Shown here piece after piece: positions 9,622 through 18,017 of a stretch of 64,000 nt of DNA. A model generated the notes under the pieces. It made no database searches and was not told where the DNA came from. It was given only the letters and a program-made list of their open reading frames with translations. The stretch comes from Paracoccaceae bacterium (lineage in GTDB: Bacteria; Pseudomonadota; Alphaproteobacteria; Rhodobacterales; Rhodobacteraceae). The stretch covers positions 3,396,136 to 3,460,135 of the forward strand of contig JAWPMR010000001.1 in the NCBI GenBank assembly GCA_033344815.1, written 5' to 3'. Each line of letters begins with the position of its first letter. Positions within the stretch are counted from its first letter, which is position 1. A program made the position numbers and the translations under genes.

Positions 9622-9993
9622 ATGATCCAGGAACAGAATTTCAATGCGCGCCCCGATGCGAATGGCGTCTACAAGGTGGATGTGTCGCGCGGTACGAATG
9701 TGGACTGCGTGTCGTCCGAATGGTTTTCGCGGCCGGATGACGAGCGGTATCTGTCGCTCGACGATTTCTTCGCGTCGGTCAATGGTCGCGCGGAGCGGAG
9801 CCGGACGCGCACGGTGGAAAGCGCTGCGATCCGCGTGGAGGCGCATCGCGATAACCCTGAGAAGTTGGGGCTGGTCTTGCCCGGAGCTGATGAGCCGATT
9901 GCCCCAACGCATTGGAGCTTTGGCCAGCTCTCCAGCCTCGTCGGCGCGCCCGCCGCCTACGCGATCTTGCGGTGTCATCAGGCTCCCACATAG
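9622..9993 (+). pseudogene. DUF932 (plasmid-like) protein, truncated
   Basis: The first 113 codons match what I know of the DUF932 family found on plasmids and integrative elements (NFNARPDANGVYKVDVSRG, WFSRPDDERYLSLDDFF, THWSFGQLSSLVGAPAAY). The match stops at about base 9960. The remaining ten codons are foreign and end at a stop codon inside the inserted HEPN region. Full-length family members are far longer, so only the N-terminal third remains. The start is ATG 9622, directly after the structured leader. The missing part seems to have been replaced by the 9.96-10.95 kb segment, since the region upstream of the ParB gene that normally follows resumes after it. Confidence 0.75.
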
Positions 9994-10930
9994 TTGCGGG
10001 TCGCACCTGAAAAGCCGCGTGAGATCAGGTACTGCGGGTACTCGGCCCGCAAGTCATCTGTGCACCGATTAACCAGAAAAGCCACGTCCTCAATGGCTTT
10101 GCGGGTCTTGTCTTCTGTGATGGCCTGGATCGCATACTTAGGGCGGTCGCAGTTGTGTATGCAGTCATGCCGTCTTTGACAGATGCTCTGCATCCGACGA
10201 CCAAGATGCTCAAGGGCTAGCTTTTTGGCTTTGTTCTTCGCTGCACCCTGCAATTGATTGTACTGCGGCTGGTTTATCCCGAAAAGTCGTTGGCGCATTT
10301 CTGCATGCAATATCCAAGCTTCTACAGTGTCTTGCGTTAGCAACTTACTTCCCTCCCGGCAGAAAATATTCAAGAGGCCCTTGATTTGTTTTATTGAGAG
10401 TACGTTCTCCTTTTCGATTATCTCTCTTGCGGCCATACGCCAACGCCACCCATTAGTGGTGTTTAAAACGGCTATTACTGGGACTTTTAAATTGTTTAAC
10501 TTGTCTTGAAGGTCTCCGTCGGGTTGGTAATCTTTGGCCCTCAGAGTTCGAGAGACAAGATCCGCACATGCATCGCAGAAAAAGGCATCGCTGGCACCAA
10601 CTGCAGTCATCCAGGACGATCTGAATAGGTCATCTTTGAGTCTGCCATCGGAAGCGCCACCGCGTGTATGCGGATGTCTTGCGCTCTTTTCATGTCTTCG
10701 TCGAAATGCTGTTTTGCAGTTCCGAGTATCAATGGAAGTTCCTTTCCGGTTTCGATCAAATCTTCGGGGAACCTATCGCACCAAAAATACTTTCTTTGAG
10801 TACTCTTGTTCGAAACGTTTGCTTGGCAATAGCCACGACAGTTCCGAATGTCAGGCGGAGTCGGATTCGAAAAACGGTTCAGATCGCTTGCTAGGCGCGA
10901 CTCTTCCAGCTGTTTCGTTCGCCGATAGAT
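9978..10930 (-). pseudogene. HEPN-domain protein (RiboL-PSP-HEPN-like), frameshifted
   Basis: The intact 3' portion (ATG at 10610 to stop at 9978, 210 residues) carries a HEPN RNase motif R-x4-H (RRHDCIH) and the segment WRWRMAAREIIEKENVLS. The same frame is open further upstream and reads DLFRSSWMTAVGASDAFFCD, which fits the start of the HEPN fold. The preceding helix (HFDEDMKRAQDIRIHA) is found only in another frame that is open from about 10930 and ends at 10607, so a frameshift lies near 10630-10680. The upstream frame has no early ATG and stops at a likely junction near 10930. HEPN proteins are RNases in toxin and abortive-infection systems. The segment is more AT-rich than its flanks, suggesting transfer. 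The two frames overlap as ATGA, so coupled translation of two proteins is a less likely alternative. Confidence 0.6.
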
Positions 10931-10974
10931 TTAAGGTCCATCGACTCTTTAGAGGGAGAGGTGGCCCGGGTTTT

Positions 10975-11025
10975 CCGTGACGGGTTCGGAGGTCGGGAGA
11001 GTGGCTCCCGGCTGGCCCGTCGCGG
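10975..11025 (+). ncRNA. Structured 5' leader, copy 2, before a ParB-type start
   Basis: An outer stem pairs 10975-10984 (CCGTGACGGG) with 11016-11025 (CCCGTCGCGG). It encloses a hairpin of stem CGGGAG/CTCCCG (10994-10999 with 11005-11010) and loop AGTGG. The architecture and loop match copy 1 at 9565-9611, but the inner stem differs in a compensating way. ATG 11036 follows 10 bases after the outer stem, the same spacing as in copy 1. Confidence 0.6.
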
Positions 11026-11035
11026 AGTAATCCCG

Positions 11036-11464
11036 ATGACCAAGCAACAGAAAATCACCCTCAGCGCTTCCTGCGACATCCCCTTCAACAAGCTGATGCT
11101 TATCGACGCGCTGACCGACTTGTTCATTCTGCGCGGTGTCCCTGCCTACATCCGGTCAGACAACGGCCCAGAGTTCATCGCTCAGGCCGTTCGAGATTGG
11201 ATCTCAGCAGTCCGTGCCAAGACCGCCTACATCGAGCCCGGCTCGCCCTGGGAGAACCGGTATTGTGAAAGCTTCAATGCAAGGCTTCGGGATGAACTGC
11301 TGAACGGAGAGGTCTTCTACTCGCTAAGGGAGGCGCAAATCCTGATCGAACAATGGAGCAAACACTACAACACCAAACGACAACATAGGGCCCGGGGCTA
11401 CCGCCCACCGGCTCCGGAAACCATCATCCCGATGAAACCCAGGCCAATCATGCACAAACATTAA
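11036..11464 (+). pseudogene. Chimera: ParB-like N-terminus fused to IS3 transposase OrfB C-terminus
   Basis: The first 20 or so codons (MTKQQKITLSASCDIPFNK) match the N-terminus of the ParB/RepB-like proteins that follow DUF932 genes in rhodobacterial elements. From about base 11090 the frame continues as the C-terminal part of an IS3-family integrase-type transposase. This part contains IRSDNGPEF and the DDE glutamate region (YIEPGSPWENRYCESFNARL), then the YRPPAPE tail. The N-terminal half of the transposase, including its first Asp, is missing, so it cannot be active. The fusion is in frame and probably arose by deletion between an IS insertion in parB and the IS interior. The residual product of 142 residues may still be translated from the leader-linked start. 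Confidence 0.7.
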
Positions 11465-11615
11465 AGTGCACCACTCAAGTGGCGCGGATCAGCATAGCCA
11501 TGGCATCTCACAATGATTGGGATAACGCACTTTAAGATTTTTCCGTTGCGCTTGCGTAGATATGACACCGTACAGCGGACAAGTATATTTAGGAACACTG
11601 CGAGTGAGTGAGTAG

Positions 11616-11879
11616 ATGAAAGATGCATCCACTATAGTAGACGGCAACAACCTTAGGAGTACCGAGGCCCTCTCAGAGTCGCCGCGCGAAATCGTAGAGA
11701 CCTTGGCGTCGAACAAAATCAGAGGGTTCCTCGGCACCATCGGTGAGGACGGTCAGTATTTGAATAGGTTTGCTGAGAGTTTGGCAGGGCAAACGACCGA
11801 CGTGGCAACTGACTATCGTGATCGTTTCGTGGTTGAGCTCATTCAAAATGCTTACGACGCTCACGCCTGCCGGAGTTGA
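11616..11879 (+). pseudogene. Hsp90-like (sacsin-type) ATPase gene, only the N-terminus left
   Basis: An 87-codon frame reads REIVETLASNKIRGFLGTIG and then DRFVVELIQNAYDAH. The last segment matches the GHKL/Hsp90-type N-box (E..QNAYDA) of sacsin-like ATPases, which often occur in phage-defence islands. Directly after the N-box the frame runs into unrelated DNA at about 11866 and stops. The rest of the gene, normally many hundreds of codons, is absent. The start is ATG 11616; a weak ribosome site precedes it. The fold assignment rests on one motif, so it is moderate in strength. Confidence 0.5.
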
Positions 11880-12180
11880 GTTGGCCATGGCCGCTTCCAT
11901 GCCGCGCTGTCCTCGCAGCAGTCGCGTCAGGCGATAGCGGCCCGGCGCGATCAGGTCTGCTGTGCCCGCCTGCACGATTTCCCATATGCCAGGCGGGCTT
12001 TCCACGGCCAGCGCATTAGCACCGCCGAACAGCGTCAGATCAGTGACGCTTTCTAACGTGCCGGTCAGCAGATCGACCACTAGCGCATTCGGAAAAGTGC
12101 ACCATCCGGCCGCCATAGACGGACGACACCGGGTTGTTCGCGGCCTCACCCCACCAGAGATAGGTCGCCTCGAGATACCG
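11867..12180 (-). pseudogene. Gene-transfer-agent/phage tail 'megatron' protein fragment
   Basis: On the minus strand the segments YLEATYLWWGEAANNP and then, in a shifted frame, FPNALVVDLLTG, GIWEIVQAGTADLIAPGRYR and RLLRGQRG are visible. They resemble the C-terminal part of the baseplate/TIM-barrel protein of Rhodobacterales gene transfer agents (the LRGQ.GTE region). The frame changes near 12110, and the fragment joins the truncated ATPase gene at about 11866. No other gene-transfer-agent gene is near it, so it is a displaced scrap. A tail protein of a related prophage is the alternative. Confidence 0.6.
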
Positions 12181-12294
12181 TGTGGCTTTATCGCTCCTGC
12201 TCAAGCGCCCACTGAGTTCAGTACTGTCTGGCTCAGTTTCACATCCTATATTTTTAGGTCGAATGCATTGTCAACCTTGGGTTTAAGCGTGGTC

Positions 12295-12804
12295 ATGGCG
12301 CGCGAAGGGAGTGACAATAGACGTTTGACGACGCGTTTTTTGCCATTGCCAGATCGAACGGCCAATTCGGCGGCCTGTGATCAATCAAATAGTAACGCTT
12401 GCATGCAAAACCACTGGGCAACCAAGGCTGAACAGGCACATCTAGCCGTGGAGGCGCGTAGACGAATGGCACCCCAGTCAGGAAAGACGGCTGACCATAG
12501 AAGCTGGCAGGAAGCGGTTGAAGCTTTGTCCGCCAGTGTTGGCGCGGATGCAAGTACCGCCCTATCCAGTGAAAAGATGGTCTTGCGTCCGGGCTTTCTG
12601 GCAGTGCAGGACGAGCATCACCACAACGCCGGCATTCACGCCAAGCAAGATCAGACAGCCCAGACGCAAAGCCTGCAAATTTGGCGTCCTTTCATTCAAA
12701 GCCCCTCGGCTCCGGCACAAAAACTTGATGCAGTATACGCCGCTCAGACTGCGTTGTTGTCCGGCATGTCCTGGGACGTAAAGCATCCCGTCGCCCGGAA
12801 ATGA
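12295..12804 (+). CDS. Hypothetical protein coupled to the TPR gene
   Basis: A possible 169-residue protein starting at ATG 12295. Its stop overlaps the start of the following TPR gene as ATGA (12801-12804), which is the main argument that it is real. The sequence is polar, rich in Ala, Gln and His, and shows no motif or membrane segment that I recognise. The frame is open upstream to 11962, but that part runs through the tail-protein fragment. A minus-strand frame over the same bases encodes a hydrophobic stretch, so the coding strand is not certain. Confidence 0.3.
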   Translation: MAREGSDNRRLTTRFLPLPDRTANSAACDQSNSNACMQNHWATKAEQAHLAVEARRRMAPQSGKTADHRSWQEAVEALSASVGADASTALSSEKMVLRPGFLAVQDEHHHNAGIHAKQDQTAQTQSLQIWRPFIQSPSAPAQKLDAVYAAQTALLSGMSWDVKHPVARK

Positions 12805-14807
12805 TCAGTCCCTCGCAAAACCCGCACCAAGCCAAGCCATCATCGTTACAGAAGACCATCCGTGGGATCGCAAAAGCTGAAAAGTGCGGCGATCTCTCGC
12901 TAGCCCTTGCGTTGTGCGACAGCTACCTCAAAGGTTTCCCGGGCAATAAGAAAATTCAACGCAATCGCAAAAGGCTCCTGCAGGCAAGGCCGTTGCCGAA
13001 ACATGCGCCAGCTTCTCTTGATTCAAAAGATGTTGCGAAGATGCGTGAGGCCTTTGAGCAGGGTCGGTTGATGGAAGCAGAACGTCTGGCCGCCGCGCGT
13101 CTTGAGCAATTGCAGCATTGCTTAGATGCTTTGGTCATCAAGGCAGCCTGCCGAAAGCGACAAGGGGCGTTTTCTGAAGCGATACCGTTTCTTGAACGCG
13201 CCGCGCGGCAGTCCCGGAGTGATGCAACCGTCCTGAACGATCTTGCAAACACATATTTGGCCGTGGGCAACATAAAATCCGCCCTGAAAACCTATGAAAC
13301 GGCAATCAAACGGTTCCCAAATGACCCCTATGCGTATTTTAACGCGGCCGTCACCCTGCGACAGCAAGGCAAGCTTCAATCCGCAAGCGAGATGCTGAAA
13401 ACCACCCTCATGGTTCAGCCGCGATTTGTCGAGGCGCTGTCCGAAAGCGGCTCGGTGGCTGCTGATATGGGGCAGTTGGACTTCGGCCTTGCCCAATGTC
13501 GCAAGGCTCTCGAGATCAATCCGGAACATAGCGCCGCACTGACAAATTTTGCCTATTTATCAATCCTCGCCGACGATCCTGAAACAGCTATTTCAGCGTG
13601 CAAGACAGTCATCGCGAAGGATGCACAAAACGCGGATGCGATAAACACTCTGGGCATGGCGTATTCGGCTCAAAAGTCATTTGAGAGGAGCATCGCCTGT
13701 TTTAGGGAAACGCTCCGGCTCGCCCCGGATCATCCTTTTGCGGCCAACAACCTGGGCAATGACCTTTTGGAAAAAGGCGAGGTTGACGAAGCGCTGAGGC
13801 TCTATCAACAGGCAACGGTGTTGCGTCCGACATACGATACCGCATGGGTCAATCGACACAATCTTGAATTGCAGATTGACGGTGCGGTGAGCGCCATTCC
13901 GACGGGCGCTGTCTTGATGGAACGTTTGTCGCTGACACCAAAGTTCCAAATTCAACAGGCGATCGCTCATTTCCTCAAAGCGGATGATCAGGCCGTAAAG
14001 CAGGCGTTGGCACAATTCGACAAGGCTGATCTACTAGGTGAGTTGAAGGCCATGCCCGCACAAGATGCGGTGTTCTGCAAAGCCTACGCGCAATACCTCG
14101 CCAAATTGACCAATTTATACCGTCCCGAGGTCTCAGGTGCGGAGGACCCACTGTACCATGTCGGTGAAAGCCATTGTTTGAGCTTTGCGGGGCACAAGCT
14201 TCAGATTGATGGGGCACAGCACATCGTGCAACCGCGGATTTGTTTTGGCTTGAAGGCGTTCCATCTGGGCGCTGCCAAGACCGCAAAGTATCGTGCTCTT
14301 GTGGCACGGCATCTCGCAAACATACCATCGGGTGCGCGCGTTCTTCTATCGGTTGGAGAAATTGATTGCCGCTGGAATGATGGCATCATCAAGGCGGCGG
14401 AAAAGCGGAAAAGCGATCTGAGCGCACTGACCCGCAAAACGGCGCAAGACTCTATTGCCTGGATTGCGCAGCAAAATGCGCGTTGGCATCATGATTTGCA
14501 TATGATTAATATTCCGGCCCCGACGTTTTTTGAAGAGCTGACAAAAGAGCAGAACCAGGAAGCGGCTTTAGTCGTGCGCCTATTCAACACTGTGCTGGCG
14601 GAGCTGGCCTCCGGACATGGCATAAATGTCATCGACGTTTACTCACATACCAACAATGGCGACGGTTTCTCAAACAGTATTTACCATTGTGACTACCGGC
14701 ATTTGGACAGTCGCATCCTTCCTGAAATCGAGCGCCAACTCAATACGCGTGGCTGTCCGTCCCCCTACACCGTTGAAACCGGCGGGGCGCAAAATTTACC
14801 TGCGTGA
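12801..14807 (+). CDS. TPR protein with C-terminal SGNH-hydrolase-like domain
   Basis: A 668-residue protein. About residues 50-360 form a run of tetratricopeptide repeats (for example AYFNAAVTLRQQGKLQSASE, and NLGNDLLEKGEVDEALRLYQ) that would bind partner proteins. The last 220 residues hold GESHC, SVGEIDCRW and YHCDYRHLD blocks, which correspond to blocks I, III and V of SGNH/GDSL esterases, with a D-x-x-H pair in the last. Such fusions occur in exopolysaccharide and capsule modification loci, but no glycosyltransferase is nearby. No signal peptide is visible, so it should be cytoplasmic. The start ATG 12801 overlaps the stop of the preceding frame. Confidence 0.75.
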   Translation: MISPSQNPHQAKPSSLQKTIRGIAKAEKCGDLSLALALCDSYLKGFPGNKKIQRNRKRLLQARPLPKHAPASLDSKDVAKMREAFEQGRLMEAERLAAARLEQLQHCLDALVIKAACRKRQGAFSEAIPFLERAARQSRSDATVLNDLANTYLAVGNIKSALKTYETAIKRFPNDPYAYFNAAVTLRQQGKLQSASEMLKTTLMVQPRFVEALSESGSVAADMGQLDFGLAQCRKALEINPEHSAALTNFAYLSILADDPETAISACKTVIAKDAQNADAINTLGMAYSAQKSFERSIACFRETLRLAPDHPFAANNLGNDLLEKGEVDEALRLYQQATVLRPTYDTAWVNRHNLELQIDGAVSAIPTGAVLMERLSLTPKFQIQQAIAHFLKADDQAVKQALAQFDKADLLGELKAMPAQDAVFCKAYAQYLAKLTNLYRPEVSGAEDPLYHVGESHCLSFAGHKLQIDGAQHIVQPRICFGLKAFHLGAAKTAKYRALVARHLANIPSGARVLLSVGEIDCRWNDGIIKAAEKRKSDLSALTRKTAQDSIAWIAQQNARWHHDLHMINIPAPTFFEELTKEQNQEAALVVRLFNTVLAELASGHGINVIDVYSHTNNGDGFSNSIYHCDYRHLDSRILPEIERQLNTRGCPSPYTVETGGAQNLPA

Positions 14808-15787
14808 ATACTGCTATGTCTACCACAACCAAATGATCCGAACGCTGAAATCTGATGTGGACGGCTGCAGGCATTACAGTCCCGACGCCAAAAGCATGTT
14901 TGACCGCCCGCACCAATGGCGGTCCAAACGGACCGGTCCCGATCTGACGCGCATCCGTTGAGGAATAATCCCAGGCCCGGCATGTCGGACACGTGACAAC
15001 CTCTGAAAGGATCGTTCATGGTATCAAAGATGTTGGGCTATGGGTTCTTGTCCGAAACACGGATTGACAGAAATCCGCTTGCTGCCTCATTGAGAGCAAA
15101 CAGGCGGGCCGGGGTGCCGTGTACTGATGGACAGATTGACCGGTCGGACCCAGACGTCACGCATCAGGTCAATCCTAACGTGGATACTATCGAATTTATC
15201 GAATGCTAAGGCGTAAACGCCCAAATCCGAGATTTGGTCAGACAACCGGATCAGTTGACCGAAATGAACGCTCTTTTCACCTAACTTCTAGATCAATGCC
15301 CGCTTTCGAAAAGATGCGTTGCAGCGTCGGTTGGTTTTCGGACCGGGCTTGGGTCTCGCGGGTCCTTTCGCCGGCTTCTCGCTACCGAACAGTCGCGGTG
15401 ACACAGAGAATAGGAAAAGTGTGCGTTTTTCGGCCTTCGGATGTAGCGTGGTATCCGCTCAACTTGGCTAGCCCGGTTGGGCGAGGCCGGCCAACGGGTC
15501 GAACCAAATTACGCCTCCGAAGCTTCAGTGGTTTTGTAAAAACGATCAAACGCCTCTTCTGCACCTTTAACAGCTTTCCGGCTATCAGGCGCAATTGGCT
15601 TCGTGGCACTTGACTGTCAATGTAGTTGTTAGCCTTTTGGAAATATTGGATATCTCCGTTTTACGCCGACACCCAATCGGAGTAATTTCGTTTGCTGGAA
15701 CCGGGCAGATGAAGAAGCCGGACTGAACAGATGAGCCCTCGTTGAAAAGTTACCATCGCAATTTTAAACGGCCCTAGTCGCTATTGG
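14808..15787. other. Gene-poor stretch of 980 bases
   Basis: I find no gene that I can support. A 63-codon frame at 15018-15209 has a fair ribosome site (GAAAGGA) but no recognisable content. Short frames at 15380-15610 on both strands look like noise. The right end lies downstream of the flavoprotein gene on the minus strand, so its transcript probably ends here. Confidence 0.5.
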
Positions 15788-17170
15788 CTAACCGTCGCTT
15801 GATGTTGCTTTGCCAGCACATCGCCCGAGCACAATCGCGCTCAACAAGCCATTGCCTGACAAATAGCCACTGTCACCGCTGCCCGAAACGCCGCAAGCTG
15901 CACCTCCTCCTGCGTAAAGCGTGTCGAAACCTGAGCCGTCGATGCGCAGAACCTGCCCCTTCACGTTCACCCGCAATCCGCCTTGCGTGTGAAAAAGAGC
16001 CCCTGTTACCCGCACGCCAAAAAATGGTGCGGCCAAAGGTGTTTCGCTGAACGTGCGACCGAAATGGTCCGTCCCTCCGAGGGGAAGAGCAGAAACGGTC
16101 TCATCCAAACGATCTATGGGGAGACCAAATACCTCTGCGAGGCCTTGGATCGTTTCGCTGGTCTTTACTGCTCCGGCGACCTCTGCGCGTTTGAAATCTT
16201 CGAATTGTCTCGCGATGGCTGCAATGCGGCTGTCGAAGATGGTGAAAGCTTCGCCGCCGGGTTGGGAAAGCACGGCGCGCGCCGCCTCGGAATAGCCTTG
16301 CATCTCGTTCCAGAAACGGTACCCGTCGCGATTAACTTGAAATCCGCCCTCCGTGATGACCGCCCATGTAATCAGTATTCCATGTGGATGCGCGACGTTT
16401 CCATGTCCTTGGTACGCGCCAAGGTGATGGGTCTGCGCTCCGATTTCATCAGCCCACAGGATCGCCTCGCCGCGGTTGCCATCGTGGCCGAACCAAACCC
16501 CGTCCTGGATTTCGGGCATGTACCGGCCAACCAGATCGCGGTTGCCACCAAAGCCGTTGCAGGCAAGGATCAAACGGTCGCACCCTATGGTTTCTTGTCT
16601 GCCATCTGCCCGGGCCACGGCAATGCCATTGATGTTGCTGTTTTCGTAAAAAAGGATGTGCGCGCGACTCTCACAAATGACGTCGATCTGCAGCGCCTCA
16701 CACCGACTGCGCAGGGCATCAATCAGCTCCGCACCTGATCGCGTTGGAAGACCATGCATCCGGCAACGCGAGTGGCCAGGATAGAGGAAGTCAGTCACGA
16801 CCGAGAACGGCAGTCCATGGGAGTCTGCGAGCCAATCAATCGCATCTGCGGCGTTCGCAGCCATCAAATCCACAAGATACGGGTCATTCTCACCTTTGGC
16901 TTTGGCCTGGATATCGCGGGCAAAAAGAGTTGGGTTGTCATCGATGCCCGCTGCGGCTTGGATTTTTGTGCCCGCCGCCGGGATCAGACCAGCCGACAGC
17001 GCGGTCGAGCCGCCGGGCACGGCATCCGCTTCGATCACCAGGACCTGTTGTCCCGCCTCATGGGCCGAAAGAGCCGCGACCAACCCGCACGCGCCAGCTC
17101 CAATGATCAGTGTTTCACAGGAGATGTCAAAGGCGTCTGGCGGTGGCAGGACCTCAGTCTTTGGCGTCAT
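15788..17170 (-). CDS. FAD-dependent oxidoreductase, fumarate reductase/KstD family
   Basis: A 460-residue flavoprotein. The N-terminus carries the Rossmann dinucleotide motif (LIIGAGACGLVAALSA) and a GG motif (EADAVPGGST). The C-terminus ends with the second FAD contact (YAGGGAACGVSGSG..GYLSGNGLL). Members reduce or desaturate a C-C bond next to a carbonyl or carboxylate, for example fumarate reductases and 3-ketosteroid dehydrogenases. It is the last gene of a six-gene minus-strand operon and overlaps the lyase gene by 17 bases. I chose ATG 17170; a GTG three codons upstream is possible. In the operon it might reduce or oxidise the unsaturated diacid intermediate. There is no Tat or haem motif, so it is probably cytosolic. 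Confidence 0.85.
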   Translation of the reverse strand: MTPKTEVLPPPDAFDISCETLIIGAGACGLVAALSAHEAGQQVLVIEADAVPGGSTALSAGLIPAAGTKIQAAAGIDDNPTLFARDIQAKAKGENDPYLVDLMAANAADAIDWLADSHGLPFSVVTDFLYPGHSRCRMHGLPTRSGAELIDALRSRCEALQIDVICESRAHILFYENSNINGIAVARADGRQETIGCDRLILACNGFGGNRDLVGRYMPEIQDGVWFGHDGNRGEAILWADEIGAQTHHLGAYQGHGNVAHPHGILITWAVITEGGFQVNRDGYRFWNEMQGYSEAARAVLSQPGGEAFTIFDSRIAAIARQFEDFKRAEVAGAVKTSETIQGLAEVFGLPIDRLDETVSALPLGGTDHFGRTFSETPLAAPFFGVRVTGALFHTQGGLRVNVKGQVLRIDGSGFDTLYAGGGAACGVSGSGDSGYLSGNGLLSAIVLGRCAGKATSSDG

Positions 17171-18017
17171 AATGCGCACCTGCTTCCAACTGTTCCGTAG
17201 TGCCGATCACCGCGTTCAAACCTTCAAAATCAAACATGCGATCAGTGAACGGCTTGTTGCTGCCGTTTGCGAGCAGGCTTTGGTAGTAATCCTGCGCAGT
17301 CCGGGCCAAGGCACGCACAATGCCGCCGGGAAAAATTGCAATCGAATAGCCTTGGTGCTCGAGATCCGCAGCGCCAGTGATTGGGGTGGCACCGCCTTCG
17401 ACCATATTGGCCAAGAGCGGCACGCGACCGGTAAACTGGTGCGCAATCTTGCCCAGTTGGTCACGTGTTTGAGGCGCCTCAACAAAGAGCACATCTGCAC
17501 CGGCTTCCAAATAGGCTTCTGCCCTGTCGAGCGCCGCCGAGAATCCTTCAACCGCGATAGCATCCGTCCGCGCGATGATAAGCGTCTCTTCGCTCGCACG
17601 GGCATCGGCCATGGCCCTAATTTTTCCGCTCATTTCGGACGCGGGGATCAGCGACTTGTCTGCAAGATGGCCGCAGCGCTTCGGGTATGTCTGGTCCTCA
17701 AGTTGCAGCGCAGAAGCGCCCGCGCGCTCGTAAACCCGCATGGTGCGTTGCGCGTTCAGCGCGTTGCCAAATCCCGTGTCTGCATCAATGATCACCGGCA
17801 GCTGCGTGCGGTCCGCGATCAACGCCATCGTATCGGCCATCTCGCTTGCGGTGCTAAGCCCGATGTCTGGACGACCCAGTCGCGTGTAGGCCACTGCTGC
17901 GCCGCTGAGATACAGCGCTTCAAACCCTGCATCCGTGGCCAGCGCGGCCGTAATGCCGTCATAGACGCCGGGGGCAACAAGGATGTTTTTGCTTTGAAGT
18001 CGGGTTTTCAGGCTCAT
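17154..18017 (-). CDS. Isocitrate lyase/PEP mutase family C-C lyase
   Basis: A 287-residue protein of the PrpB/oxaloacetate decarboxylase/dimethylmalate lyase group. Visible signatures are SGAAVAYTRLGRPD near the N-terminus, the metal-binding DADTGFG, and the loop signature EDQTYPKRCGH, whose Cys is the usual catalytic residue of C-C lyases in this family. Such enzymes split 2-methylisocitrate, 2,3-dimethylmalate or related hydroxy diacids to pyruvate or glyoxylate plus a carboxylate. Its start overlaps the previous stop as ATGA. An aconitase-type hydratase is encoded divergently in the same locus (23.9-25.9 kb). This is the hydratase/lyase pair used for dimethylmaleate in nicotinate fermentation. 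Confidence 0.85.
   Translation of the reverse strand: MSLKTRLQSKNILVAPGVYDGITAALATDAGFEALYLSGAAVAYTRLGRPDIGLSTASEMADTMALIADRTQLPVIIDADTGFGNALNAQRTMRVYERAGASALQLEDQTYPKRCGHLADKSLIPASEMSGKIRAMADARASEETLIIARTDAIAVEGFSAALDRAEAYLEAGADVLFVEAPQTRDQLGKIAHQFTGRVPLLANMVEGGATPITGAADLEHQGYSIAIFPGGIVRALARTAQDYYQSLLANGSNKPFTDRMFDFEGLNAVIGTTEQLEAGAHYDAKD

Noticed and set aside
9373-9978. A 201-codon minus-strand frame
   Set aside because: It is antisense to the DUF932 fragment, whose reading frame has clear family motifs; the minus-strand product has improbable composition.
11616-11879. A complete small toxin or regulator gene
   Set aside because: The end of the frame matches the ATP-binding N-box of a much larger protein, and the sequence after it belongs to another gene on the other strand.
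12562-12786. A 74-codon minus-strand frame with a hydrophobic stretch
   Set aside because: No family match and no ribosome site; the plus-strand frame coupled to the TPR gene is slightly better supported.
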